A stretch of DNA of 64,000 nt, from positions 32,524-96,523 of the forward strand of contig NZ_JADNHZ010000009.1 in NCBI RefSeq assembly GCF_015554145.1. Direction: 5' to 3'. This document shows positions 38,482-46,809 of this stretch, piece after piece. Source of the DNA: Collinsella aerofaciens. Its GTDB lineage: Bacteria; Actinomycetota; Coriobacteriia; Coriobacteriales; Coriobacteriaceae. The position numbers were made by a program, and so were the translations under genes. The stretch's first letter is position 1. Each line of letters opens with the position of its first letter. A model generated the notes under the pieces. It was not told the origin of the DNA, searched no databases, and saw nothing but the letters and a program-made list of their open reading frames with translations.

Positions 38482-38519
38482 AAATCTTATATATAGAGAC
38501 TTAGATTTATGTATATAAT
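38482..38519 (+). promoter_or_regulatory. Promoter/operator block upstream of clpB shared with dnaK
   Basis: AAATCTTATAT, seven bases, ACTTAGATTT, then ATGTATATAAT, whose TATAAT (38514-38519) is a consensus -10 box. The match to the dnaK block at 29444 includes nearly all positions of a 30-base stretch, against unrelated surrounding sequence. Confidence 0.6.
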
Positions 38520-38597
38520 CGCGCAAAGCTGGCAACAATACTTCTCGAACAACGTGAAGCCGCCCCGTAGGGCGGCCACCCCAAGAGAGGTGATTCC

Positions 38598-41225
38598 ATG
38601 AGAATCGATAAGCTAGCAATGACGTCGCGCGAGGCGTTGCAGACCGCCATGAGTACGGCTGCCGACGCGCAGGCCGGCGCGGTGGAGCCGATTCACCTGC
38701 TGTCCGCCCTGCTCGGTGCCGGCGAGCGCAATATCTCCGTGATCATCGAGCGCATCGGCGCCGACCCGGCCCAGCTCGTACGCTCCACACAAGATGCCAT
38801 CGACCACGCGCCCAAGGTTTCGGGCGAGGGTCAGCAGATGGGCCTGTCTAACGAGCTCGTCCGCGTCATCGAGAAGGCCGAGAAAAAGGCCACCAAGATG
38901 GGCGACAGCTTTGTGGTGACCGAGCATCTGCTGATGGCGCTTGCCGAGGACAAGGGCGAGGCTGGTCGTGTGCTGCGCGACGCCGGCGTGACCAAGGAGC
39001 GTATCGAGCAGGTCTACGAGGAGCTGCGCGGCGATGACCGCGTGACGTCTGCCGAGGACAAGACCCAGTTTGAGGCGCTGGAGCAGTACGGCCGCAATAT
39101 CTGCGACCTTGCCCGCGCCGGCAAACTCGACCCGGTCATCGGCCGTACCGACGAGATTCGCCGTACCATCCAGGTACTGTCGCGCCGCACCAAGAACAAC
39201 CCCGTGCTCATCGGCGAGCCGGGCGTCGGCAAGACGGCCATCGTCGAGGGCATCGCCCAGCGTATCGTGGCCGGCGACGTGCCGAGCACCCTGCGCGACC
39301 GTGACCTCATCGAGCTCGACATGAGCGCGCTGGTCGCCGGCGCCAAGTACCGCGGCGAGTTCGAGGACCGCTTGAAGGCCGTGCTCAAGGAAGTACAAAA
39401 ATCCGAGGGTAAGGTCATCCTGTTCATCGATGAGCTCCACACCATCGTGGGCGCGGGTGCCACCGAGGGCTCCATGGATGCCGGCAACATCCTCAAGCCT
39501 GCGCTCGCCCGTGGCGACCTGCATGCGATCGGCGCGACCACGCTCGACGAGTACCGTAAGTACATCGAGAAGGACGCGGCACTCGCCCGACGTTTCCAGA
39601 CCGTGATGGTCTCCGAGCCCACCGTCGAGGACACCATCTCGATTCTGCGTGGCCTCAAGGAGAAGTACGAGATCTTCCACGGCGTGCATATCACCGATAG
39701 CGCGCTCGTGGCCGCCGCCGACCTCTCCGATCGCTACATCGCTGACCGCTTCCTGCCCGACAAGGCCATCGACCTGGTCGATGAGGCCGCAAGCCGCCTG
39801 CGCATGGAGCTCGACAGCATGCCGGTCGAGATCGACGCCACCACGCGTCAGCTCACCCAGCTGCAGATCGAGGAGCAGGCGCTCATGAAGGAGACCGATG
39901 ACGCCTCCAAGGAGCGTCTGGAAGCCCTGCGCCAGGAGATTGCCGAGGTCCAGGAAAAGCTCAACGTGCAAAAGGCCGGCTGGCTCAACCAAAAGAACGC
40001 CATCGACCACGTGCAGGAGCTTAAGGGCCAGCTTGACGAGGCCAAGAGCGAAGAGGAGCGCGCGACGCGCAACGGCGACCTGGGTCGTGCGTCCGAGCTG
40101 CGCTTCTCCGTGATTCCGGGTCTGCAGCAGCAGATTCAGGATTCCGAGGCCGCGCTCGAGGCGCAAAAGCAGCAGGACGGCGAGGGTCTCAACGAGCAGG
40201 TGACCTCCGACGAGATTGCCGAGGTCGTGAGCGCCTGGACCGGTGTGCCCGTGTCCAAGATGATGCAGGGCGAGCTCGACAAGCTCAAGGGCCTGGAGGG
40301 CGAGCTGCATAAGCGCGTCATTGGCCAGGACGAGGCCGTCTCCGCCGTCGCCGCAGCTGTGCGCCGCAGCCGTGCGGGCCTTTCCGATCCGGACAAGCCC
40401 ATCGGCAGCTTCTTCTTCCTGGGCCCCACCGGCGTAGGCAAGACCGAGCTCGCCAAGGCGCTGGCCGAGTGCCTGTTCGATGATGAGCGCGCGCTTGTGC
40501 GTATCGACATGTCCGAGTATATGGAGAAGTTCAGCGTCCAGCGTCTGATCGGTGCGCCTCCGGGATACGTGGGCTACGACGAGGGCGGCCAGCTCACCGA
40601 GGCCGTGCGCCGTCGTCCGTACTCCGTAATCTTGCTCGACGAGATGGAGAAGGCTCATCCGGATGTCTTTAACGTGCTGTTGCAGGTGCTTGATGACGGC
40701 CGTCTGACCGATGGCCAGGGTCGCCAGGTGTCCTTCAAGAACACGATTATCATCATGACGTCCAACGTGGGCTCCAAGGCCATCGCCGATCTGTCCGGTA
40801 AGGACGAGGAGGAGATGCGCCATCAGGTCGACGCCGCCATGGCTCAGACCTTCCGCCCCGAGTTCCTCAACCGTATCGACGATATCGTGGTGTTCCATCC
40901 GCTCGGCATGGCGCAGATCGAGAAGATCGTCGACATCCAGCTTGCCGACGTCCGCGCGCGTCTGGCCAAGGAGCGCATGACGCTTGCCATCACCCCGGCG
41001 GCCAAGCAGATGCTCGCCGTGGGTGGCCTGGACCCCGTGTTCGGTGCCCGTCCGCTCAAGCGCCTGGTCCAGCGCGAGGTCGTGGACGCCATCGCCGCCG
41101 CCATCATCGACGGCATGGTGCGCGAGGGCGATCAGGTGACGGTCGATGCCGACAAGGACGGCGGCTTTACCGTCGTGTGCGACAACACGCCGGCGGCCAC
41201 CTACGAGGTCCCCGACGCCGAGTAG
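38598..41225 (+). CDS. clpB: Disaggregase ClpB (Hsp100)
   Basis: Hexameric AAA+ machine that threads aggregated proteins with DnaK. It is 875 aa. The N domain (residues 1-145) is followed by AAA-1 with Walker A GEPGVGKT near residue 206 and Walker [11 protein letters not shown] near 273. A long coiled-coil middle domain lies at ~405-520, and AAA-2 has Walker A GPTGVGKT near residue 611 and [20 protein letters not shown] near 676. The middle domain distinguishes it from ClpA and ClpC. GAGAGGTG precedes the ATG. Confidence 0.97.
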   Translation: MRIDKLAMTSREALQTAMSTAADAQAGAVEPIHLLSALLGAGERNISVIIERIGADPAQLVRSTQDAIDHAPKVSGEGQQMGLSNELVRVIEKAEKKATKMGDSFVVTEHLLMALAEDKGEAGRVLRDAGVTKERIEQVYEELRGDDRVTSAEDKTQFEALEQYGRNICDLARAGKLDPVIGRTDEIRRTIQVLSRRTKNNPVLIGEPGVGKTAIVEGIAQRIVAGDVPSTLRDRDLIELDMSALVAGAKYRGEFEDRLKAVLKEVQKSEGKVILFIDELHTIVGAGATEGSMDAGNILKPALARGDLHAIGATTLDEYRKYIEKDAALARRFQTVMVSEPTVEDTISILRGLKEKYEIFHGVHITDSALVAAADLSDRYIADRFLPDKAIDLVDEAASRLRMELDSMPVEIDATTRQLTQLQIEEQALMKETDDASKERLEALRQEIAEVQEKLNVQKAGWLNQKNAIDHVQELKGQLDEAKSEEERATRNGDLGRASELRFSVIPGLQQQIQDSEAALEAQKQQDGEGLNEQVTSDEIAEVVSAWTGVPVSKMMQGELDKLKGLEGELHKRVIGQDEAVSAVAAAVRRSRAGLSDPDKPIGSFFFLGPTGVGKTELAKALAECLFDDERALVRIDMSEYMEKFSVQRLIGAPPGYVGYDEGGQLTEAVRRRPYSVILLDEMEKAHPDVFNVLLQVLDDGRLTDGQGRQVSFKNTIIIMTSNVGSKAIADLSGKDEEEMRHQVDAAMAQTFRPEFLNRIDDIVVFHPLGMAQIEKIVDIQLADVRARLAKERMTLAITPAAKQMLAVGGLDPVFGARPLKRLVQREVVDAIAAAIIDGMVREGDQVTVDADKDGGFTVVCDNTPAATYEVPDAE

Positions 41226-41272
41226 ATTTATGGGACATGCCTTAAAATCTGCCAGCCGTCTCTAAACGCCAA

Positions 41273-41307
41273 GGGCGGCGGATCCAATGGGGTCCGCCGC
41301 CCTTTTT
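41273..41307 (+). terminator. Rho-independent terminator of clpB
   Basis: GGGCGGCGGA pairs with TCCGCCGCCC, followed by TTTTT. About 47 bases after the clpB stop. Confidence 0.85.
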
Positions 41308-41353
41308 CGTGCGACAATCGATGATGTTGAACACGATTGCACGGCAAGGAGAT

Positions 41354-41545
41354 ATGCAGATGATAGACAAGAACAAGACGAACACGTCGACGACCGATGC
41401 CGCACCCAAGCCTGCGCCTAAGCCGGCACCCAAGCCGCGCGACCCCTACATCCGTGCCGAGAACGAGGATGACGACGGCTACGATCCTTATAGCGATCGT
41501 CGCCCCGAGCGCGAGCCCCTCTTCGAAGCCGACCCCTGGCGTTAA
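41354..41545 (+). CDS. Hypothetical small acidic, proline-rich protein
   Basis: A 63-aa protein starting MQMIDKNKTNTSTTD, with a proline/lysine repeat (PKPAPKPAPKPRDPY) and an acidic, Arg-rich C-terminus. CAAGGAG precedes the ATG at 41354. It is probably disordered and cytoplasmic. No family is recognised. It lies directly after the clpB terminator. Confidence 0.55.
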   Translation: MQMIDKNKTNTSTTDAAPKPAPKPAPKPRDPYIRAENEDDDGYDPYSDRRPEREPLFEADPWR

Positions 41546-41682
41546 GTAGCTCATTTGGGACGGGGTTTTTAGCTACTTTGTTTTCGGCTAGAGGCGTTCA
41601 TGCCTGCCCCCTCGGCCGCTCGATATCCTCCGGGAGGGGCCACTAATAGAAAACTTGCTTATCCATTAATCAAGATACGCAT

Positions 41683-41742
41683 AATCTTGCTCTCCTGCTA
41701 ATCAAGAATCGTTATAATCTTGATTAGCAGGAGAGCAAGATT
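41683..41742. promoter_or_regulatory. Perfect 25-bp palindrome at the ATPase promoter
   Basis: Arms at 41683-41707 and 41718-41742 (beginning AATCTTGCTCTCCTGC) are exact complements around ATCGTTATAA. TATAAT (41713-41718) spans the centre and right arm and would be the -10 box. A related half repeat, TAATCAAGATACGCATAATC, lies just upstream. The ATPase ATG is 8 bases after the right arm. Confidence 0.7.
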
Positions 41743-41750
41743 GGAGAATT

Positions 41751-43103
41751 ATGGCATTCAACGACTTGGTGGCTCAAAAAATAAAGGACTTTGAGCAACA
41801 GGGGATTCCGCAGGTCTTTGAGCGCGACCTTGATCTAGGCACCCCGCAGGAGCCAAAGCGCGACAACATCGTATATGTGATTGTGGGCGCCCGTCGTTGT
41901 GGAAAGACGTATCGCCTGTATCAGGAGATGCGGCGGCTTCAGGGCCAAGGCGTCGAGCTTGACCGGATGCTATATTTCAATTTTGAGGATGAGCGCTTGC
42001 GTCCGTATGAGCCATCGCTACTAGCGGACGTGCTCGATACATTCTATGCACTATATCCTGCTGCTCGAGGCGAGGGCGCCTACCTTTTCTTTGACGAGAT
42101 CCAGGAAATACCCGAATGGGGTGCGTTTCTGCGACGCGTGGTCGATACGGAGAAGGCGACCGTTTACGTGACGGGATCTTCTTCTAAGATGCTGTCCTCA
42201 GAACTTAAGAGCGAGTTCAGGGGCCGTTCTCTTGTGCGAGAGCTTTTTCCGTTGAGTTTTTCGGAATACGTCCGATATAAGACGGGGAGCGTTCCTGAGT
42301 CGAACGCACCCTTCTCCTCGAGCGATGCGGCGTTGCTCCGACACCATCTGGTCGGATATCTCGAGCGAGGGGGATTCATCGCGACACTTGAGCAGACGCC
42401 CGCAGACGCGATTCAGCTGCTACAGGAATATGCGTCGCGAACGGTCGCCATGGACGTCGTTGAACGTTACGACGTCAAGAACCCCCGTTTGGCCTCGCTG
42501 TTTCTGGCGCGGTGCATGGCATCTTCGGGACGAGAGCTGTCAGTGAACAAAGTGTACAACGAGTTCAAGAGCAGACAGATACCCGTCAGTCGAAATACGC
42601 TCAGCGACTTACTTGAGTATTACGAGGACGCCTGCCTGCTGTTTTCGGTGCCGGAGTTCACGCGTTCGCTTGCAAATAATACGCGGTCTGCGTCTAAGGT
42701 CTACGCCGTTGATCCCGCGATGTTCGGAGCGTTCTCCCCCGCATCGGCATTGGATCAGGGTCAGAGGCTCGAGACCGCGGTGTTCAATGCGCTCAGAAGA
42801 AGGACCCCCGCCGTGCGGCCCGGTTCGGTTTGCCGCCTGCTGATTAAAGATAAGAATAAAAGCCATGAGGTGGACTTTGTGGCTGGGGATGCACTGCTCA
42901 TGCAGGCTTACGGCCTGATTCAGGTAAGTGTGGATATGACAAGCGAGAAAACGCGCGAGCGCGAAATTGCCGCGCTCGATGTCGCGATGGCCCAGTTTGA
43001 TCTTGGCGAGTCGGCAATCGTTACCATGGATGAGCAGGCCGATATTCCATGCAAACACGGCGTGGTACATGCTGCGCCCGCATGGAAGTGGCTCCTTTCC
43101 TAA
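41751..43103 (+). CDS. AAA-type ATPase with DUF4143-like C-terminus
   Basis: A 450-aa cytoplasmic ATPase. Walker A is VGARRCGKTYR near residues 45-55, Walker B LFFDEIQEIPEWGAFLRRV near 109-127, and sensor-like TGSSSKMLSSEL near 142-153. The C-terminal half has the DUF4143/nuclease-like layout (KDKNKSHEVDFV near 370), as in a large group of poorly understood bacterial ATPases. Many such proteins are mobile or defence-associated in their genomes, but a function is not established. The ribosome-binding site GGAG and the -10 box lie inside or next to a perfect 25-bp palindrome. Base composition is lower in GC than neighbouring housekeeping genes, suggesting acquisition. Confidence 0.82.
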   Translation: MAFNDLVAQKIKDFEQQGIPQVFERDLDLGTPQEPKRDNIVYVIVGARRCGKTYRLYQEMRRLQGQGVELDRMLYFNFEDERLRPYEPSLLADVLDTFYALYPAARGEGAYLFFDEIQEIPEWGAFLRRVVDTEKATVYVTGSSSKMLSSELKSEFRGRSLVRELFPLSFSEYVRYKTGSVPESNAPFSSSDAALLRHHLVGYLERGGFIATLEQTPADAIQLLQEYASRTVAMDVVERYDVKNPRLASLFLARCMASSGRELSVNKVYNEFKSRQIPVSRNTLSDLLEYYEDACLLFSVPEFTRSLANNTRSASKVYAVDPAMFGAFSPASALDQGQRLETAVFNALRRRTPAVRPGSVCRLLIKDKNKSHEVDFVAGDALLMQAYGLIQVSVDMTSEKTREREIAALDVAMAQFDLGESAIVTMDEQADIPCKHGVVHAAPAWKWLLS

Positions 43104-43147
43104 TCGTCTATGGATTTGCGAGGCCAGGACTCAGGTGTCATGGTCCG

Positions 43148-44650
43148 CTAGTCCTGGGCCTTGATGCTCGGCAGGAGAATCTGGGCGAGGTAGTCGGTCT
43201 CGAGCTTGGTCGCGGCGTCTGCCTTGCCGTCTTTGCCGACCAGTACGTTCTTGATCTGGCTATAGGTGTAGCGGTTGCCGGTCGTGAGCTCGACAAGCTC
43301 AATCGCCGTATCCATGGGGTAGGTTGACACGGGATTCTGCGTCCGTCCGTTGATGGTCTGGGGCACCACGTACGGATAGACGGGGCCGCTGGCGTAGACG
43401 GTATAACCGTTGCCTAGATTGGCCGCACCCAAAACCGTATCGCCCTCATCGGGCGTAAAGCTCTCGCCCTCGCGCACCGCGACGAGCGTCACAATCGGCG
43501 TATCGCTGTCGTCGGCAAGATAGATGCATAGCGTGCTGCCATTTTGCCAAGTCTCGACCTTGCCGTACCACTCGACGGGGATATCGAGCTGGTAGAGGTC
43601 GGTTGCCTTGTGACGGGCGTCGGCATCACGGGCCGCCTGTGCCTTTTGCGCGCTCACGGCATTGACGGCGGCGTCGCGCCGCGCGGTTGCCGCCTGCTGG
43701 AGCACCTTGGCGGTGGCGGCGGAGCTCGCGCCTCCCTCCTCGGCATATTTGGCGGCGGCATCGATCTGGTCGTCGGTTACCGTGTCGGCCGAAGGCACCT
43801 TGAGCTTAAAGGCGGCCTGGCTGCTTAGGTCCTGTCCGTCGCTCTTGATCGTGACCTGCGCCTTGGTGGTCGGCACGGTATAGACGGTGCCGTCGGATGC
43901 GATGGGGGAAGCGGCAATGGAGAGCGTGTAGTCACCGGGTAGCAGTTTGATGCCACGGCCGTGCTCGTCAACATAGAGTGTTTCGCTCACAGAGGAGCCG
44001 TCAGAATCCTGGCCGCTCACCTGTACGGGAATCTTGGAGCCGGTGGAACAGTCGAGGCCCGCGGCATGTACGCCAATCTGCACCGACATCATCGTGTGGG
44101 CATTGGCGGCGGCGATGGCAGCCTGCTCTTGCCGGTATCCGTTCCAGGCTGCGTAGCCTGCGCCGCCGGCGACGAGCGCGACGGCCACAGCGCCGGCGAC
44201 CATTAGATTGCGGCGCTTGGGCGACATCTTGCGATGGCGGACCTCGGCCTCATGTGCCGAAGGAACGGACGGTAGGGGAATATCGCCCATGGCGATGGTC
44301 TCGTCCACGGCAGGCGCGGAGCCTAAGCCAGGGAGCTCGCGGGTCAGCGAATCTTCGGCCGGCAAGCTGTCGAGCAAGATGGTTTCCTCGCTCGTGTCGG
44401 ATTCGGGCTGGTCGTCGGCCTCGCATTCGGATTCCTCGTGCCCAGCCTCATCTTCGGTGGGCGCGGCGCCATCGTCTTTTGCATCCTGATCATCGGGCTG
44501 CGCCTCGATTTCCGGCTCATCCTGCACATCAACGCTCGAATCGTCAAACGCAATCTCGGCCAGCGCGATCTGGTCTAGGCTCTCCAGGGCCTCGGCACAC
44601 GCTTCTGCATCTTGGGCCGCATCCTCTTGGCCCGTCGTCTCATCTTTCAT
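43148..44650 (-). CDS. Single-pass membrane protein with acidic cytoplasmic tail
   Basis: A 500-aa protein. Residues 1-140 are strongly acidic and low complexity. A transmembrane segment (NLMVAGAVAVALVAGGAGYA) lies near residues 148-167, and the remainder is extracytoplasmic, with a Ser/Ala-rich stretch and a Tyr-rich C-terminal domain (YTVYASGPVYPYVVPQTING). No catalytic motif is recognised; such architecture is seen in cell-envelope proteins of Coriobacteriia. The ATG at 44650 is preceded by GGGGGA; an earlier in-frame ATG is less well placed. Confidence 0.7.
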   Translation of the reverse strand: MKDETTGQEDAAQDAEACAEALESLDQIALAEIAFDDSSVDVQDEPEIEAQPDDQDAKDDGAAPTEDEAGHEESECEADDQPESDTSEETILLDSLPAEDSLTRELPGLGSAPAVDETIAMGDIPLPSVPSAHEAEVRHRKMSPKRRNLMVAGAVAVALVAGGAGYAAWNGYRQEQAAIAAANAHTMMSVQIGVHAAGLDCSTGSKIPVQVSGQDSDGSSVSETLYVDEHGRGIKLLPGDYTLSIAASPIASDGTVYTVPTTKAQVTIKSDGQDLSSQAAFKLKVPSADTVTDDQIDAAAKYAEEGGASSAATAKVLQQAATARRDAAVNAVSAQKAQAARDADARHKATDLYQLDIPVEWYGKVETWQNGSTLCIYLADDSDTPIVTLVAVREGESFTPDEGDTVLGAANLGNGYTVYASGPVYPYVVPQTINGRTQNPVSTYPMDTAIELVELTTGNRYTYSQIKNVLVGKDGKADAATKLETDYLAQILLPSIKAQD

Positions 44651-44779
44651 ATATCCCCCAAGCTCGATATCGGGACAACACTGTACCCAAAAACGGGGCT
44701 CCATAGAGCCGCCGCATGATTTGAAATCCGATTTTATATATGCGCGTGTTTTTGAATAGATGAATAGAGGCGCAACGAC

Positions 44780-44820
44780 AAAAAGCCCCCGGAAAGCGAG
44801 CGAAACGCTTTTCGGGGGCT
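44780..44820 (-). terminator. Terminator of the DUF5692 gene
   Basis: AGCCCCCG and CGGGGGCT with AAAGCG/CGCTTT form a 15-bp stem with one G-T pair; on the minus strand it is followed by TTTTTGTC. It lies about 70 bases after the stop. Confidence 0.75.
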
Positions 44821-44888
44821 CTGCGAGACATTGGATTGAAAGGCCTGGTGAGCGGGCCTATGCCCAAGTGCCAACAGCGGCCAACATG

Positions 44889-45896
44889 TTACTCGGCGTG
44901 CGCGTAGTCAACCTTGGCGCGGCGAGCGGTGGCCTTCTCCCAATCGCTGGTGCCCTCAAAGACATCCTGCTTGTAGGGATTGCGGCCGAGCTTCTTGGCG
45001 CGGTAGGCGATGTAGATGATCGCGGCGACGTTGGCGACCAGTGCGGCGATCGAGACCGCGGTAGCGGCGCCGGGGTCGAGCGTGGAGTGGGTCACAAAGA
45101 TGGACTCCTCCTGGAAGTAGGGGAACACCTGGGCAAACATGCACCAAATAGCCAGCGTAAAGGCGCGGTTCTGGATCCAGCCGCCCTTGTTCCAGACAAA
45201 GGCGGCGACGGTGGGCGCCAGCAGCAGCGCAAAGCCGCAGAACCAGGAGTGGGTGGGCAGGCAGTTGTAGGTGTAGCAGAAGTTCCAGATGTCGTAGGCG
45301 ATGATGTAGACCCAGGTCATGTCGGGCCACAGCATGTCGGTCTGATCCTCGGAGGCGTAGACGCTCCACCAACCGGTCATGCAGAAGATATTGATGATAC
45401 CGGCGATGCCGTTGAACACGTTGTTCCAGCCGGCAAGCTGCGTGGCGCCCTCGGAGGTGACCCAGGTGGACTCGCCCAGGACAAAGAAGTGATAGGCGCT
45501 CTCGAAGTCGGATACGACGGCGATCATGATGTTGATGGCAACGATCACAAACGGCCACGCGCGGAACCAATGCGCCTTGCCGATCTTGCCCCACTGATAC
45601 TTAATGGCAATGAAGCCCCAGCAACCGGCCAGCGCCGCGTATACCTTGGCGTAGTGGAACCAGCTGTTCTGGTACACATGGGTGGGGTTGGTGAGCGCCC
45701 ACTCGGCGCCCTGTGAGACGCCGATGGCGATGGCGACGCAGTAGATGGTCATGGCAAGCGGAGCTACGCCAAAGATGATTGCCGCGCCCAGCTTGGTGCG
45801 GCGGCCGACCTCGTTGAGCACGATCAGGCCGATAAAGACCATCGCCCAGCCGACCCAGTGGATAAGGGTATCGCTACCCCAAACATCGAACAGCAT
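44889..45896 (-). CDS. DUF5692-like multi-pass membrane protein
   Basis: A 335-aa integral membrane protein with about eight hydrophobic segments from WVGWAMVFIGLIVLNEVG near the N-terminus to VANVAAIIYIAY near residue 295, and a charged C-terminal tail. It is rich in Trp and in aromatic motifs (MTGWWSVYASED, YDIWNFCYTYNCLP). I identify it from memory as DUF5692, found mainly in Coriobacteriia; the function is unknown. AAAGGAGAGC precedes the ATG. It lies 62 bases after the TetR gene and is probably co-transcribed, so its expression may be controlled by that regulator. Confidence 0.65.
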   Translation of the reverse strand: MLFDVWGSDTLIHWVGWAMVFIGLIVLNEVGRRTKLGAAIIFGVAPLAMTIYCVAIAIGVSQGAEWALTNPTHVYQNSWFHYAKVYAALAGCWGFIAIKYQWGKIGKAHWFRAWPFVIVAINIMIAVVSDFESAYHFFVLGESTWVTSEGATQLAGWNNVFNGIAGIINIFCMTGWWSVYASEDQTDMLWPDMTWVYIIAYDIWNFCYTYNCLPTHSWFCGFALLLAPTVAAFVWNKGGWIQNRAFTLAIWCMFAQVFPYFQEESIFVTHSTLDPGAATAVSIAALVANVAAIIYIAYRAKKLGRNPYKQDVFEGTSDWEKATARRAKVDYAHAE

Positions 45897-45958
45897 GCTG
45901 CTCTCCTTTCATGCGCCCGCGTCCCCTCTTCCGTCGCGGGCAGTTTGGCAAAATGTCG

Positions 45959-46621
45959 TCAGTTCCTGGGCTTGCGCTCGGGATACTTGGCGGTGTAGCC
46001 CTCGATGTGGAGCGTCGAGGCGATAATCTCCTTGACCGTCTCGTCGGGCACATCGGGGTGCGTGCGGATATACATCAACAGTCCCATGATGAGGGTGTAG
46101 AACGTCTCGTAAACATGGTCGATGCGCAGGTCGTGATGGGCGACAAAGTCCACCACGGTGGTGTCGCAAATGTATTGCGCCACGCGCTGGACCACATTGT
46201 GCAGAAAGCCGCCGTAGAGCGCGCCGCTGCTCGAGGTGAGCGTGCTCGGCAGCTCGTGGCCGCTCACGACCAGACGCTTAAAGAGTGGAGCGACGGTGTC
46301 GAGCGCGCCTTCGATGTCGCCAACCGTGCGGCTGGCGTTCCACTGCTCGAGCTCGGAGATAAAGCCGTCGATCGCCTCGTCCATAACAGCGGTGACGGCG
46401 GCGTCCATATCGGCAAAGTAGTGGTAGAACAGTGAGCGCGTGCAGCCGGCCCGTTTGGTCACGGCCGATACCGAAAGATGGGATACGCCCAGCTCGGAGC
46501 TCACGTCGCGCACGGCGGCGAGAATCTCGCGACGGCGCTCGTCACCCGTCAGGCGCTTTGCCGCGCTGTCGGGTGCGGGGACGGTGTCGGTTACAGAGAT
46601 ATTCGATGTGGTATCGCTCAT
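45959..46621 (-). CDS. TetR/AcrR family transcriptional regulator
   Basis: A 220-aa regulator. The helix-turn-helix lies near residues 40-80 (RREILAAVRDVSSELGVSHL then VSAVTKRAGCTRSLFYHYFA), a very typical TetR signature. The C-terminal ligand domain is helical. Its probable operators, two TTGAC-N5-GTCAA sites at 46681-46718, lie in the 188-base gap to the divergent oxidoreductase gene. It is followed by the DUF5692 gene. Confidence 0.9.
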   Translation of the reverse strand: MSDTTSNISVTDTVPAPDSAAKRLTGDERRREILAAVRDVSSELGVSHLSVSAVTKRAGCTRSLFYHYFADMDAAVTAVMDEAIDGFISELEQWNASRTVGDIEGALDTVAPLFKRLVVSGHELPSTLTSSSGALYGGFLHNVVQRVAQYICDTTVVDFVAHHDLRIDHVYETFYTLIMGLLMYIRTHPDVPDETVKEIIASTLHIEGYTAKYPERKPRN

Positions 46622-46680
46622 GCGTTTGCCGCCTTTCACCCGTTTGAGTCCGACCGTTTGCCTAACAGTCTTGAATATTG

Positions 46681-46718
46681 TTGACGGTTCGTCAATACTG
46701 TTTTTGACACAATGTCAA
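46681..46718. promoter_or_regulatory. Tandem TTGAC-N5-GTCAA operators
   Basis: TTGACGGTTCGTCAA (46681-46695) and TTGACACAATGTCAA (46704-46718), with centres 23 bases apart, roughly two helix turns. The outer edges extend to TATTG on the left and CAATA on the right, so the two sites together also form one larger inverted repeat. Likely bound by the adjacent TetR protein. Confidence 0.7.
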
Positions 46719-46809
46719 CAATAGCGGGCGAACGGCATGGGGGCATGTCGAGCCCGTAACAAGAGGGGCGCTGCGTGCCTGTCGGGCTGCGGCAAGAGAA
46801 GGGACAACC

